The translations under genes were made by a program, and so were the position numbers. Positions 36,440-44,850 of a DNA stretch of 64,000 nucleotides are shown piece after piece. Position 1 is the first letter of the stretch. Each line of letters starts with the position of its first letter. Below the pieces are notes generated by a model that had not been told where the DNA came from, searched no databases, and was given only the letters and a program-made list of their open reading frames with translations. Origin of the DNA: Novimethylophilus kurashikiensis (GTDB lineage: Bacteria; Pseudomonadota; Gammaproteobacteria; Burkholderiales; Methylophilaceae); contig NZ_BDOQ01000010.1 in assembly GCF_003112435.1 (NCBI RefSeq), positions 1 to 64,000 on the forward strand. The letters are read 5' to 3'.

Positions 36440-36916
36440 TCAATCTTCTGTATCGCGATGCAAAACAATCCGGATACCAGGGAGATTCGGCTTTCCATCA
36501 AAATATTGGTCATTTTTCGAGAAGTTCACATTGAACGTGAACCGTCCACGCCGCGGCTGAGTAGTCACCATGCTGAGATAGAGAACGCCGAGATATCCGG
36601 TATCGTTGCCGAAGAAAGCTTGCAGCTGCGTTCCACCACCGCACAACACCCAGATACCCCCCACATTCAAGCTAGTGCAGAATTCATACATCTGCTTCAC
36701 TATGGTGTGATGGCGCTCTATGATGAGCTTACGGTGAATCACGTTTTCCTCAACATTACGCAAATCGCCATGGCAATCCATTACATACTGGACTCCGTCG
36801 TGCTCAGCGACAACCATCGTGCCTCGATGATTAAACCAAGGACTACCCTCGGTCAGTGCAGTCACGGTGAGGCCATGCGCGGCGTATTCTTTTACAAGCT
36901 CGGGATTAAGTAACAT
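36440..36916 (-). CDS. Hypothetical protein
   Basis: 158 aa, ATG at 36916 with GGAGG; CTATAC box 35 bases upstream. No family recognised. Part of the cluster around NADAR but with its own promoter. Confidence 0.6.
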   Translation of the reverse strand: MLLNPELVKEYAAHGLTVTALTEGSPWFNHRGTMVVAEHDGVQYVMDCHGDLRNVEENVIHRKLIIERHHTIVKQMYEFCTSLNVGGIWVLCGGGTQLQAFFGNDTGYLGVLYLSMVTTQPRRGRFTFNVNFSKNDQYFDGKPNLPGIRIVLHRDTED

Positions 36917-36986
36917 TTGATTTCCTCCAGATTAAATTAGACCTGCTTCTGTATAGCCGCAGGCCACCCTTTCTCTGGCTGGACAA

Positions 36987-37427
36987 TTATTCTTTCTCGA
37001 GGAAGTGTTCGAGTACGGTTGACTCCCGGCCATCTAACCAATAGGCAACTTGGCCCAATTCGGCCTCAAAGCAGATGCCGATGACGCGATGCCCGCTGAC
37101 TACCTGCCCAACCGAATACTTAGGCTGCATTATCGCGGCGCCGGTCTTTACACTGAATACCGGAAGCTGGTTGTTTACCGCTGCGGCTCCTTGCTTAGTG
37201 TCGTCGGTGAACCGGTAAACGACGTCCACATTTTCCTTCATAAACGCAGCGCCCGCATCCAGGACAGACATCCTGAATACCGGACTATCGACGTCCCGTT
37301 CACGTACCTTGAAGGTGACAATCTGCTTGGCAAAGCCACCAGGGATGAATCCCTCAGCAAAGACAGTCTTGCAGTCCTTGATGACCAACTCCATCTCGAC
37401 GGCAACTGCTTTTTTCACGTCTGCCAT
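36987..37427 (-). CDS. Hypothetical protein
   Basis: 146 aa, beta-rich, ATG at 37427. It lies 66 bases downstream of nadV and may be co-transcribed with it. No family recognised. Confidence 0.6.
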   Translation of the reverse strand: MADVKKAVAVEMELVIKDCKTVFAEGFIPGGFAKQIVTFKVRERDVDSPVFRMSVLDAGAAFMKENVDVVYRFTDDTKQGAAAVNNQLPVFSVKTGAAIMQPKYSVGQVVSGHRVIGICFEAELGQVAYWLDGRESTVLEHFLEKE

Positions 37428-37493
37428 TTAATTCCCCTCATGCAACGAACAAAACAACAAAAGGGCCGTAGCCCTTTGTTGTCGTCCGGTATG

Positions 37494-39209
37494 TTATGCA
37501 ACCTTCCATTCGATGCTACCGATTTCTGGGCAGGTCCATGAGGCACGCAACCGCTGGCGGATTTCTTCTTGCGTCGTTGTGATGACAAACTTCCCATCGC
37601 GGAACACGACTTCCAATGCGCCCTGGTTGAATTCTTCTTCAGACTGCTGCTCATAGAGCACGTAGTCGTCCCCTTCCTTCTCGACGCGCAGGAGACCCTT
37701 GGCGGATTTCTTGGTCCCTTCATCCGTTGCCGGGTCCTTATAGATTTCGATGCCCTGCTCACCCAGTTGCGCGTAAATGGCCTTCAATGCCCAACCGAAG
37801 GTATCCCGAGAAAGGAGATTATAGGTAAAGCTCCCTATTCCGAATACGACGTTGTTGGATGCGAAACCCTTTTCACTCAGCCGCACCAGGATGTCGCGGG
37901 CACGTTCCAAGGTAATGGAATCGCCGTAAATCAGACCAACACGCTCATTGAGGACCTTGTATCCATTATCCGTTGCCGTGCCGCCATAGATGTCCCAGAG
38001 GCACTGCACGGCGCCTTTCTTTTCGGCTTCAGTGATAACCAGATTACTAGCCTTGACGACGTACCTTCCATCATCGGCCGCCACCACTTCCTCATCTCGA
38101 TATCCAGCCAGGATGCGGACGGGGTCGCCGGAGTCGGGGCGGAAGACCACCTTGGCCAACCCGAGTGCGTTGACCTTGCGCGCCTCAATTTCCGGCTTCA
38201 GCACCTTGGAAATATTGGTGATGACGTTCCAGAAGTCGAACGTGTCCGATACGATGGACACCAAACCTTCGGCATAGTCGACCGTTACAAACTCACGAAT
38301 CACCTCAAGCTCGGCCTGACGACGGATTTCCTTCTCAGGGATACCGGCGTTTTCAGCCAGCGCCTGCAAGCGCTTCATTGTGGTCAGGATACGCAGTGCC
38401 ATGACGCTGTGCTCGGACGCAGGGATTGAGCAGCCAATCAAGGCCTCGTCCGAATTTGCGCCATAGAAGTCTTCGGCATAGTCGATGGCCGGAATCGTGT
38501 CGGTACCGGTAAAGCTTGCCAAGTGAGCAAAGCCGCAACGCATTGCGTCGTGGACGCCACTCATACCGCGCATCGAGAAATCGTGCCCTTGTAAATCCAC
38601 GAACCATTCTGGCGCACCGGTGAGGCGTGCGAAATAGGTCAGCAGCTTGCGGAATTCGAAGGCAATGGTCGCTACGGTCGAAGGCTTCCACATTTCTGTG
38701 CTGATGAGTGTTTCGAAGTAGGTGGCGACGAACGCAAAGTCCTCATGGGTGCTGATGAACAAAACCGGAGGCACCTTGATGTTGACCCGCTCACCTTCAG
38801 GGATTGCACGGATTTCCAGCGGTAGGTAACCCAGGTCGTGCAATGCCGCCAGCCGGTTAGGCGTTACCACCCCAGCGCCCAAAGCGTTATCCATGCGGCG
38901 CATGTATTTGCGAACGGCTTTATCCTTGGCCATGCCGAAGAATTGTTCGTTGAAGGTATCAATCAAGTATTCCTGAATGAAGCCTTGCAGGCCCAGCCAG
39001 ACAATTTTGTTGTCGTAGAGCTCCGGCAGCACAGGGGCATACTTGGCTGAACGGGGCGTGAAGTTGGCGACGAGCTTGGTCGTAGCCTTGGGATACATGC
39101 CCGGGTGGCCGGTCTTGTAAAAATCCGCAAGCGCAAATGGGCTCGGCTTCTTGTCGGCCGAGATGTTTGCCATTTCGTTTTCGATGGTTGATTCAACACG
39201 CATATTCAT
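37494..39209 (-). CDS. nadV: Nicotinamide phosphoribosyltransferase-like enzyme (NAMPT/NadV)
   Basis: 571 aa from ATG 39209, a full-length NAMPT. The family joins nicotinamide to PRPP to make NMN. Catalytic His is H267 in PASEHSVM (human AAEHS), with DFYKTGHPGMYP, VDLQGHDFSMRGMSG and PDSGDP near the C-terminal half. Directly follows prs (29-base gap), and the two make a nicotinamide salvage unit. No NMN adenylyltransferase gene is visible. In phages a PRPP-synthetase-like/NAMPT-like pair can instead rebuild NAD+ from ADP-ribose (NARP1), which this pair could also do. Confidence 0.95.
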   Translation of the reverse strand: MNMRVESTIENEMANISADKKPSPFALADFYKTGHPGMYPKATTKLVANFTPRSAKYAPVLPELYDNKIVWLGLQGFIQEYLIDTFNEQFFGMAKDKAVRKYMRRMDNALGAGVVTPNRLAALHDLGYLPLEIRAIPEGERVNIKVPPVLFISTHEDFAFVATYFETLISTEMWKPSTVATIAFEFRKLLTYFARLTGAPEWFVDLQGHDFSMRGMSGVHDAMRCGFAHLASFTGTDTIPAIDYAEDFYGANSDEALIGCSIPASEHSVMALRILTTMKRLQALAENAGIPEKEIRRQAELEVIREFVTVDYAEGLVSIVSDTFDFWNVITNISKVLKPEIEARKVNALGLAKVVFRPDSGDPVRILAGYRDEEVVAADDGRYVVKASNLVITEAEKKGAVQCLWDIYGGTATDNGYKVLNERVGLIYGDSITLERARDILVRLSEKGFASNNVVFGIGSFTYNLLSRDTFGWALKAIYAQLGEQGIEIYKDPATDEGTKKSAKGLLRVEKEGDDYVLYEQQSEEEFNQGALEVVFRDGKFVITTTQEEIRQRLRASWTCPEIGSIEWKVA

Positions 39210-39238
39210 TGTTTTTTCTTTCTTTGTTGTTAGGGTGG

Positions 39239-40081
39239 TTAGTTGGCCACGAACAAGTACGGGTCCTTGCAATCGGTCCAGTCATAACCGGTGTAGATGC
39301 GGCAATAATGCTTGCGCAGCTCGCTGAGGCCACGGCTGAAAATGCCGTGGGTCACATAGAGGTGCAGTTCATAGTCACCAACTTCTTGTGCGGCCTTGGC
39401 GAGCTCGAGGAACGTGCGGCCGCCGTCGCAGATGTCATCAATGACCAGGATGGGCTTATCTGTTGAAACTTCAGGGAAGCTGGTGCCGGTAATTTCCCCT
39501 GTCACCGTGTTTCGCACCTTGTCTGCGAACACGACGTCCGTCACACCGACCTTCCGGGCAATCGACAGCACACGCTTGCGCGCACCGGCATCCGGGGCGA
39601 GGAACGTCACCCCATTGCCGAACACCGCAGTGTTGGTCAATAGTACGCGCTGCACCAGCTCAGAGGCATCCTGGATGACCACACGGTCGAGCAAGGCGCC
39701 AACGACATCGCTGTGCGGGTCGGTGATGCGCACATATTCGTAGTTCTGGGCGTTGATAAGGTCACAGAACACCCGTGCCGACAAAGACTCACCAGGGTTA
39801 CAAACGCGGTCCTGGCGTGCGTACGGCACATACGGCATTTCCAGCGAGATAGGGGTCGTCGTCGGGATGATGCGGCGCAGCGCATCGGTTACCAACAGCA
39901 ACTGCATGACGTCGTCAGAAGTCTTCAGCAAGGCTGAAATGGTAACGCCCTGGAAGCGTTCAGCATCCTCCAAGACATCCTCCGGAATGCGGACGTGGGC
40001 CTCGCCGCCGGCAAAAACCTTCAACTCAGGGCGAATTGCACGGCCATTGCCATCAATGTCGAGCGCGAAAATTGTTAACAT
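39239..40081 (-). CDS. prs: PRPP-synthetase-like enzyme
   Basis: 280 aa, a short Prs of the type found beside NAMPT in large phages. Normal reaction: ribose-5-phosphate + ATP to PRPP. PRPP loop is LVIDDICDGGRTF (versus VDDxIDTGGT in chromosomal Prs) and the ATP/Mg face YARQDRVCNPGES is present. It is about 30 residues shorter than E. coli Prs, and the regulatory parts may be trimmed. Own promoter at 40123-40151 with the regulon motif. Whether the donor is ribose-5-P or ADP-ribose cannot be read from sequence. Confidence 0.93.
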   Translation of the reverse strand: MLTIFALDIDGNGRAIRPELKVFAGGEAHVRIPEDVLEDAERFQGVTISALLKTSDDVMQLLLVTDALRRIIPTTTPISLEMPYVPYARQDRVCNPGESLSARVFCDLINAQNYEYVRITDPHSDVVGALLDRVVIQDASELVQRVLLTNTAVFGNGVTFLAPDAGARKRVLSIARKVGVTDVVFADKVRNTVTGEITGTSFPEVSTDKPILVIDDICDGGRTFLELAKAAQEVGDYELHLYVTHGIFSRGLSELRKHYCRIYTGYDWTDCKDPYLFVAN

Positions 40082-40122
40082 GAATAGTCCTTACTTAGTG
40101 TTGTTTTGCAACTATGTAAAAT

Positions 40123-40151
40123 AGTATAGTGTATTTATGCTACTAAGTCAA
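40123..40151 (-). promoter_or_regulatory. Sigma70 promoter for prs-nadV
   Basis: Minus strand TTGACT, 17 bases, TATACT. Confidence 0.75.
40125..40143. promoter_or_regulatory. Candidate NAD-regulon operator
   Basis: TATAGTGTATTTATGCTAC overlaps the -10 box of the prs promoter. GTGTAnnTATGC is a near-palindrome of the form GYRTA..TAYRC. Confidence 0.45.
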
Positions 40152-40198
40152 TAAAAAAGTTATTAACTATTTTTATTTGTTAATAACATATGTAATGC

Positions 40199-40516
40199 TT
40201 AACAGTTTTTTGTGTTGAACGCGGATTTGTATTGGTCTGGTTTGGATTTGAGCACATATCGCGGGTGAAGAATTTCCCGGCCAGACCAGTCCGCAGCACG
40301 AATATACTGGGTTTGCTCGAATAGATTGCTTGCTGCAAGTGCCGACCGTACCCTCTTCCACACGTCATTGGGATGGACGTTGGCTGCTCCGCGTGCCAGC
40401 TCATAAGCTTCATGCCAGATGCGCTCTTGGCCAAACCAGACATGTTTTTTGCCGTCACGCTCCATGACCAGCTTAACTGCGGCAGCAATGGTCAACCTAT
40501 TTGGGTGGTTAGTCAT
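40199..40516 (-). CDS. Hypothetical protein of the nrtR operon
   Basis: 105 aa, ATG at 40516, overlaps the 50-aa gene by 8 bases. Basic, possibly winged-helix-like in its middle (NDVWKRVRSALAASNLFE). No family recognised. Confidence 0.55.
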   Translation of the reverse strand: MTNHPNRLTIAAAVKLVMERDGKKHVWFGQERIWHEAYELARGAANVHPNDVWKRVRSALAASNLFEQTQYIRAADWSGREILHPRYVLKSKPDQYKSAFNTKNC

Positions 40517-40661
40517 TGGTCCATTTCACCCTGCAAAATGGGCGAAGCCACGCGGCGACTTGGCGCAACACCTTGGCGTCTTCTTCTGGGCTTGGCTTGC
40601 TTACTCGGAAGCGTTCATAGATTCCAAGCTCAAACGGACCAAGCCAGATACTGCTGGTCAT
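40509..40661 (-). CDS. Microprotein of the nrtR operon
   Basis: 50 aa (MTSSIWLGPFELGIYERF ... VKWTND). Its ATG overlaps the preceding stop by ATGA and its stop overlaps the next start by 8 bases. This tight nesting is the main evidence that the short frame is real. Confidence 0.55.
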   Translation of the reverse strand: MTSSIWLGPFELGIYERFRVSKPSPEEDAKVLRQVAAWLRPFCRVKWTND

Positions 40662-41623
40662 TTTGACGCTCCAGTGGCAGGTTGAATTCGTTCACGGAAG
40701 ACCGACACTGACCAGTCCGAAGCGACGTCCCATAAGGTAAAGTCTGCGCATACCGGCGCACCTGCATAAGCACTGTCAATAAGCGCCACCTCGTCGTCCT
40801 CGCCACCTTCCTGGCCTTGGATGTATTCGATGCTAAGGCCTTTCGCCCAACTACCCTGGCCACGCAGTTTACGCATCTCATGGGTGACCGAGTTGGCGCG
40901 CACACTTTCGAATGTCTTTACCTGGATGGCTGGTACGCGAACCAAATGCGGGCTTCCTGTCTCAAGGCCATAGACCAAAAAGTAGGCGTGCTTGGGTGCT
41001 TTTTTACGCTCCATGAGGTACAGGCGTGCCCGGCGGCCAGTATCTTGTAATTCGATTAGGAAGAGATACTGCCGCAGCAATTCCTTTTGTTGAGGAGTTG
41101 CGAGGCCCGCGGCCGCAATGCCAGCCAGAGCTTCTGCCTGACGGCGGGATAGCCTCTCAGCATTGAACACTGACAGCTTGAGGTCAAATTTATCCTGGCC
41201 ATACACAAAGGCGCGACCATCTTTGGTCTCGAACCAGCAATTCTTGCCGTCCGAATAGATACCAGGCCGCTTGATTCTAGGCTCGGTCTCGCGATATCCG
41301 TCGTAGTCCAGGGTTGATTCCAGGGCGTCCTCATTGGCCATCCAGTATTCCAATGGGAGCACCTTGAGATGCTTTTTAGCGGGTTGTGCTGCATGGGGGC
41401 CGGCATCCAGGGGCTTCCAGTACAGGATGGTGTCCGAGACATCCCAGCCTTCTGAGTCAGCGGTATACCAGACCTGGTCACCCCCTTCAGTACGCGCAAG
41501 GTAAACCACGCGCTGACGGCCATCCTTGAAGTACCCCTGAACTTCAGAGGATACTCTGCGCCATCCTTCATCGATGGAGAGCTTGGGAGGACGGGATACA
41601 GGACTCCATGCAGTTTTTTTCAT
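40658..41623 (-). CDS. Hypothetical protein of the nrtR operon
   Basis: 321 aa, starts 2 bases after the nrtR stop. Aromatic-rich with PKHAYFLVYGLE and RARLYLMERK segments; no signal peptide. I do not recognise a family. Position suggests a role in the NAD/ADP-ribose regulon. Confidence 0.6.
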   Translation of the reverse strand: MKKTAWSPVSRPPKLSIDEGWRRVSSEVQGYFKDGRQRVVYLARTEGGDQVWYTADSEGWDVSDTILYWKPLDAGPHAAQPAKKHLKVLPLEYWMANEDALESTLDYDGYRETEPRIKRPGIYSDGKNCWFETKDGRAFVYGQDKFDLKLSVFNAERLSRRQAEALAGIAAAGLATPQQKELLRQYLFLIELQDTGRRARLYLMERKKAPKHAYFLVYGLETGSPHLVRVPAIQVKTFESVRANSVTHEMRKLRGQGSWAKGLSIEYIQGQEGGEDDEVALIDSAYAGAPVCADFTLWDVASDWSVSVFRERIQPATGASK

Positions 41624-41625
41624 CG

Positions 41626-42288
41626 TTACAACGCCTTGTTAAATACCATCACGTTTTCGAAGCGGTAGAACTTCGCCGGGCGCTGCATCCCCGATTGGAA
41701 TTCTCCGGTTGGAATGACACATCCCATAGCATCGATTCGGCGACGGAAGTTCGCCTTGTCGAGTTTCACCTGCAAAACCGCCTCGTAGGTTTTTTGAAGC
41801 TGCGTCAAGGTAAACTGCTCTGGCAGCAATGCGCAGGGCAGTGTCGAGTAAGCCGATTTGTTGCGCACACGCTCCACGGCCGCGGCGATAATACGCCGGT
41901 GGTCGAAAGCAAGGTCTACCGGCAGGTCATCGACGTCATAGAAGTGAAACACCCCCTTGCCCGCAGCCTCGAGGTCAGCCAGCGGCACAAGAGCAATATA
42001 AGCCACCGAGACAGACCAGTCCCAGCGATTGTCGCGTTTACCAGAGAAAACACGCAACTGCTCGATATACCGAGGAATGAATCCAGTCTTCTGCTGCAAC
42101 ACACGCAGCACAGCCGCGTCGGTGTCCACATCCTCATCGATATGGATAACCCCTCCCGGCAAGGCCAACTTACCCTGCTCAGGAATGTTCTCACGGCGAT
42201 GCAATGCGACATGCAAGCGCTCTCCTCGCAAGGTCAACAATGCAGCGTCGACCGTAGTTACAGGGAGCGGATATTCAAATACGTTCAT
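41626..42288 (-). CDS. nrtR: NrtR-type regulator (Nudix sensor plus winged helix)
   Basis: 220 aa. The first 140 residues are a Nudix-fold domain with a degenerate box: GGVIHIDE is followed by VLRVLQQKTG in place of RELxEExG, so it should bind but not cleave. The C-terminal part (LPEQFTLTQLQKTYEAVL, LDKANFRRRIDAMG) is the winged helix of the NrtR family, repressors of NAD metabolism that sense ADP-ribose. It heads a four-gene operon and likely controls prs-nadV and NADAR. Long leader upstream, with a palindrome at the -10. Confidence 0.88.
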   Translation of the reverse strand: MNVFEYPLPVTTVDAALLTLRGERLHVALHRRENIPEQGKLALPGGVIHIDEDVDTDAAVLRVLQQKTGFIPRYIEQLRVFSGKRDNRWDWSVSVAYIALVPLADLEAAGKGVFHFYDVDDLPVDLAFDHRRIIAAAVERVRNKSAYSTLPCALLPEQFTLTQLQKTYEAVLQVKLDKANFRRRIDAMGCVIPTGEFQSGMQRPAKFYRFENVMVFNKAL

Positions 42289-42452
42289 AAATCACTATCC
42301 TTTTTCGTGTTATTGTTTAAGTGCATTTGGCACGATATTAGTATCTGTTAATTAGGCAATACCAAATCAACAGGGCCGCAATCCTACCATTACAGGGCTT
42401 AAACAGAACACACGAGCGCCTTAGATGGGCTCGGCATGGGGTCAATCGAGTA
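42289..42452 (-). other. About 160-base untranslated leader of nrtR
   Basis: The promoter at 42459-42487 leaves a 160-base leader, long for this window. It can pair TTTGGTA with TGCCAAA near its 3' end and CGAGC with GCTCG near its 5' end, so it may be structured. No known riboswitch class is recognised. Confidence 0.4.
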
Positions 42453-42469
42453 AGTGTTAATATAGCACT
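42453..42469. promoter_or_regulatory. Palindrome over the nrtR -10 box
   Basis: AGTGTTAATATAGCACT has arms AGTG(T/C)TA and TA(G/A)CACT. It shares AGTGT with the prs, NADAR and Nudix sites, consistent with autoregulation. Confidence 0.45.
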
Positions 42470-42487
42470 AAGTATAACAATAGTCAA
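42459..42487 (-). promoter_or_regulatory. Sigma70 promoter for nrtR
   Basis: Minus strand TTGACT, 17 bases, TATATT. Confidence 0.65.
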
Positions 42488-42515
42488 TATTTACCTCGTA
42501 TGCATTCTCGGAAAG

Positions 42516-42544
42516 TTGCACAAAACAACAAAACACGGTATATT
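42516..42544 (+). promoter_or_regulatory. Sigma70 promoter for 42610-43095
   Basis: TTGCAC, 17 bases ending in GG, TATATT. Confidence 0.6.
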
Positions 42545-42609
42545 TTTGTTATGATGTTTCATTCTTAGGGTGCCTCACCCGCTTCATCTACTCACTGGAG
42601 TGACCTTAC

Positions 42610-43095
42610 TTGCTTTCAGCTGTCGATTTTGTTTCCTTGCAGGCGTTTATGGATGTGTTGCCGGAGGACCGTTTGGCTGTGATTTCCATCGGCGACCCGG
42701 CGCAGCTTCCACCCAGCCAGTTCTATGGGCACGCCCATGCGTTACGTCTTGAGTTCCTGGATAATGAACTCGAAGACCTGGCCATCCATGGTATTCCAGC
42801 AGAGGCGCTGTGCTCGCTCGAGCAGGTAGAATCGGCCGTCCACTTTATCCGTGAATTACATGCATCACCGCAATCCTATCGCTTGGTTGTTCATTGTCGA
42901 ATGGGGGCTTCCAGAAGCGCAGCCATTGCACTGGTGGCGCATTCCATGACGCAATGTCATTTTCCGCGATGGGCGGAGGCCAACTATGCAAACAAGCATG
43001 TGCTGCTGTTGGCACAGGACATTCTTGGTATCCAGATTGCCGTGCCGCCCTTCCCTTACGATTACGACTACCTGCCCAGCGCTCTCGCTATTTAG
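42610..43095 (+). CDS. Dual-specificity/tyrosine phosphatase-like protein
   Basis: 161 aa, TTG start at 42610 with GGAG nine bases upstream. LVVHCRMGASRSAAIALVAHS carries the HC-x5-R signature (C96, R102) of cysteine-dependent phosphatases. The general-acid Asp is not obvious. Might act on phosphotyrosine or an RNA/nucleotide end. It is divergent from nrtR. Confidence 0.75.
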   Translation: MLSAVDFVSLQAFMDVLPEDRLAVISIGDPAQLPPSQFYGHAHALRLEFLDNELEDLAIHGIPAEALCSLEQVESAVHFIRELHASPQSYRLVVHCRMGASRSAAIALVAHSMTQCHFPRWAEANYANKHVLLLAQDILGIQIAVPPFPYDYDYLPSALAI

Positions 43096-43142
43096 CGCCG
43101 GCGCTATACCCATCAGGACTTACTATTTAACAGGAGGAAATG

Positions 43143-43328
43143 ATGTCATTTAACTACGTGGTGCAGGTCTTCTGCACAGGGATGGGATGGGTAGATTCAA
43201 AACACGGGGGCAATACGCCGGCGGAAGCAAAAGCTGCAGAAGAACGCCTGCTTAGCACCGATGACGCTTGGGTCAACCCGGCCGCTCCCCGACAAACCCG
43301 CATCAAGCCGGAGGTGTCCCATGGCTAG
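43143..43328 (+). CDS. Small hypothetical protein
   Basis: 61 aa. Two ATGs in tandem; AGGAGG five bases before 43143 decides that start. Preceded by a CTATAC box. Overlaps the next gene. Confidence 0.55.
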   Translation: MSFNYVVQVFCTGMGWVDSKHGGNTPAEAKAAEERLLSTDDAWVNPAAPRQTRIKPEVSHG

Positions 43329-43530
43329 ATATGCTCCATTCACAGGCCAATTGTATCAACTGAATGCTGCATACAAGTTGCATGTCGGGGCCTACGTGGC
43401 AGTTAATGGGCCGCACGACCGTTACGGCATCGTTACGAGTATTGCAGAGTCGAAGTCCAGTGAGGGCTTCCTTCATCAGATTCGTGGATGTAAACCCCGT
43501 TCTCTGGAAAAACCTGCATATCAGTTCTAA
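43321..43530 (+). CDS. Small hypothetical protein
   Basis: 69 aa from ATG 43321 with GGAGGTG upstream. Contains a KOW/SH3-like short beta pattern (LHVGAYVAVNGPHDRYGIVT). No family assigned. Confidence 0.55.
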   Translation: MARYAPFTGQLYQLNAAYKLHVGAYVAVNGPHDRYGIVTSIAESKSSEGFLHQIRGCKPRSLEKPAYQF

Positions 43531-43534
43531 TCTC

Positions 43535-43563
43535 AACGCCTGGTACCGCCAGGCGTTTTTCTA
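43535..43563 (+). terminator. Rho-independent terminator
   Basis: AACGCCTGG / CCAGGCGTT stem, TTTTT. Confidence 0.85.
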
Positions 43564-43591
43564 TTGAAAAACCCCGAGCTATGTCGGGGTT
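43564..43591 (-). terminator. Rho-independent terminator for 43602-43889
   Basis: ACCCCGA / TCGGGGT stem, 6-base loop, minus-strand TTTTTC. Confidence 0.75.
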
Positions 43592-43601
43592 GAGTTTGTT
43601 G

Positions 43602-43889
43602 TTATGACAGGTTTGTGCCTTCGTACTTTGCCTTGAGCCGTTCAACCTCAGCGGAAAGTTCCTTGTTTTTCTTTTCGAGCTTGGTCACGTAATTGCCGTA
43701 CCCATCACTTACATGGCAGCAGTCGGGATTGGTGCAGATAAAATTTGCTGTTTCCCAGTTGGCGCCCAACACCTGAAACTCCTTACGATGAAAATCTTTC
43801 TTGGTAAGTTGGTGATAGGCCGAGCCAGGGGCACTCAGAGTCACTTGGACCTGCATCCGCGTATCGCTACCGCATTTTTCACATTTCAT
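43602..43889 (-). CDS. Zinc-ribbon protein with coiled coil
   Basis: 95 aa from ATG 43889. CEKCG and CTNPDCC form a four-Cys zinc ribbon, followed by a C-terminal coiled coil (KLEKKNKELSAEVERLKAKY). Looks like a small phage regulatory protein of the Ogr/Delta-like size class, but its sequence is not diagnostic. Confidence 0.65.
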   Translation of the reverse strand: MKCEKCGSDTRMQVQVTLSAPGSAYHQLTKKDFHRKEFQVLGANWETANFICTNPDCCHVSDGYGNYVTKLEKKNKELSAEVERLKAKYEGTNLS

Positions 43890-43943
43890 TTTCCATTCCA
43901 GTCCTGATGTATTTGAATCCCACAGGTGGTATAGGTTGTGGCG

Positions 43944-43972
43944 AAAGAAAATCCCGGCCATACGACCGGGAT
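43944..43972 (-). terminator. Rho-independent terminator for 43978-44235
   Basis: ATCCCGG / CCGGGAT stem, minus-strand TTTTCTTTC. Confidence 0.7.
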
Positions 43973-43977
43973 GCGAG

Positions 43978-44235
43978 TTAGGCGTTGTACCAAGTACGCA
44001 CGTATTCCGGGGGATTTAACCCCAAGCAGTGCAAATCTTCCTTTTGGAGCTTGCCGCAGTGACCTCGGCAGCAGGTGCGAGTTGCCGGCTTCATCACGAT
44101 ACCCAGTCGTTGGGAATGTTCATCATAGAATTCAGCCGGGGTATAGCGCCAGCGATGATGCCCAAAGAAGCAGGCAGTTTTACTGGCCAGATGACGAAGC
44201 TTACGCTTCGCAGCTTTCAAAATGGTTTGTTGCAT
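43978..44235 (-). CDS. Small Cys-rich phage-type protein
   Basis: 85 aa. CFFGHHRWRYTP and TCCRGHCGKLQK resemble a small Cys/His protein seen in phages and prophages (GHHxW and a late Cys cluster). Possibly zinc-binding; function unknown. CTATAC box 52 bases upstream. Confidence 0.6.
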   Translation of the reverse strand: MQQTILKAAKRKLRHLASKTACFFGHHRWRYTPAEFYDEHSQRLGIVMKPATRTCCRGHCGKLQKEDLHCLGLNPPEYVRTWYNA

Positions 44236-44310
44236 GGATATGTTCCTAATATGTTGGCGGTGGCCTGTTGAGGGAAGTTACATTCCGTATAGGCTCACCA
44301 ACCATCGAAA

Positions 44311-44334
44311 AGTCAAAACCCCGCAAAGGCGGGG
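44311..44334 (-). terminator. Probable terminator for the Nudix operon
   Basis: CCCCGC / GCGGGG stem, minus-strand TTTTGACTTTT, about 115 bases after the 44453 stop. Confidence 0.5.
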
Positions 44335-44452
44335 CTCGACCTTAAGTACCTGGTAGGGAGACGACTGGCGTGTGAATCTAGGAGTCCCAGGACTCAATGA
44401 TTGAGTATAGTGCGATTTTACCTACGCGGAAGTATTTTGATTCCGCTAGAGC

Positions 44453-44839
44453 TCAACCCAACCCGAGCTGGTCAAGTAACCGGTTAGCGTTATCCCCACC
44501 ATTAGAAGCGCAGGCGTGGTTCACGCAAAAAATTAAAACCGCCCCTTCTGGCGAGGTTTCCTTGCGCATATCGGGTTCACCACAAATCGGGCAGTCTACC
44601 CAATCACGCCGCACAACTTGTCGCGGGTCTTCAACCACAACAGAAAGTTTTCGCGTCTTGCGTGGCTCATACCGCTGCTCGGGATGAAAATCGGGGAAGC
44701 TTCCGCGCCCAATCGGACATTGCAGCGTATTTGCGCGATGATTTCCTTTTTGACGTCCGCAATGCTTACACAGGGGCACCGGGCTGGTGTTCAGGTTCAA
44801 CTCAAAGGTTCCGTCTTCAATCAGGGGCGCATCACTCAT
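44453..44839 (-). CDS. Double zinc-ribbon-like protein
   Basis: 128 aa from ATG 44839 with GGAAG upstream. Two Cys clusters: CKHCGRQKGNHRANTLQC and CPICGEPD ... CVNHAC. The second is like the zinc ribbon of DNA primase or phage zinc proteins. It is downstream of a Nudix hydrolase by 11 bases, in one operon. Function unknown. Confidence 0.65.
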   Translation of the reverse strand: MSDAPLIEDGTFELNLNTSPVPLCKHCGRQKGNHRANTLQCPIGRGSFPDFHPEQRYEPRKTRKLSVVVEDPRQVVRRDWVDCPICGEPDMRKETSPEGAVLIFCVNHACASNGGDNANRLLDQLGLG

Positions 44840-44850
44840 ACATCTTCCAT

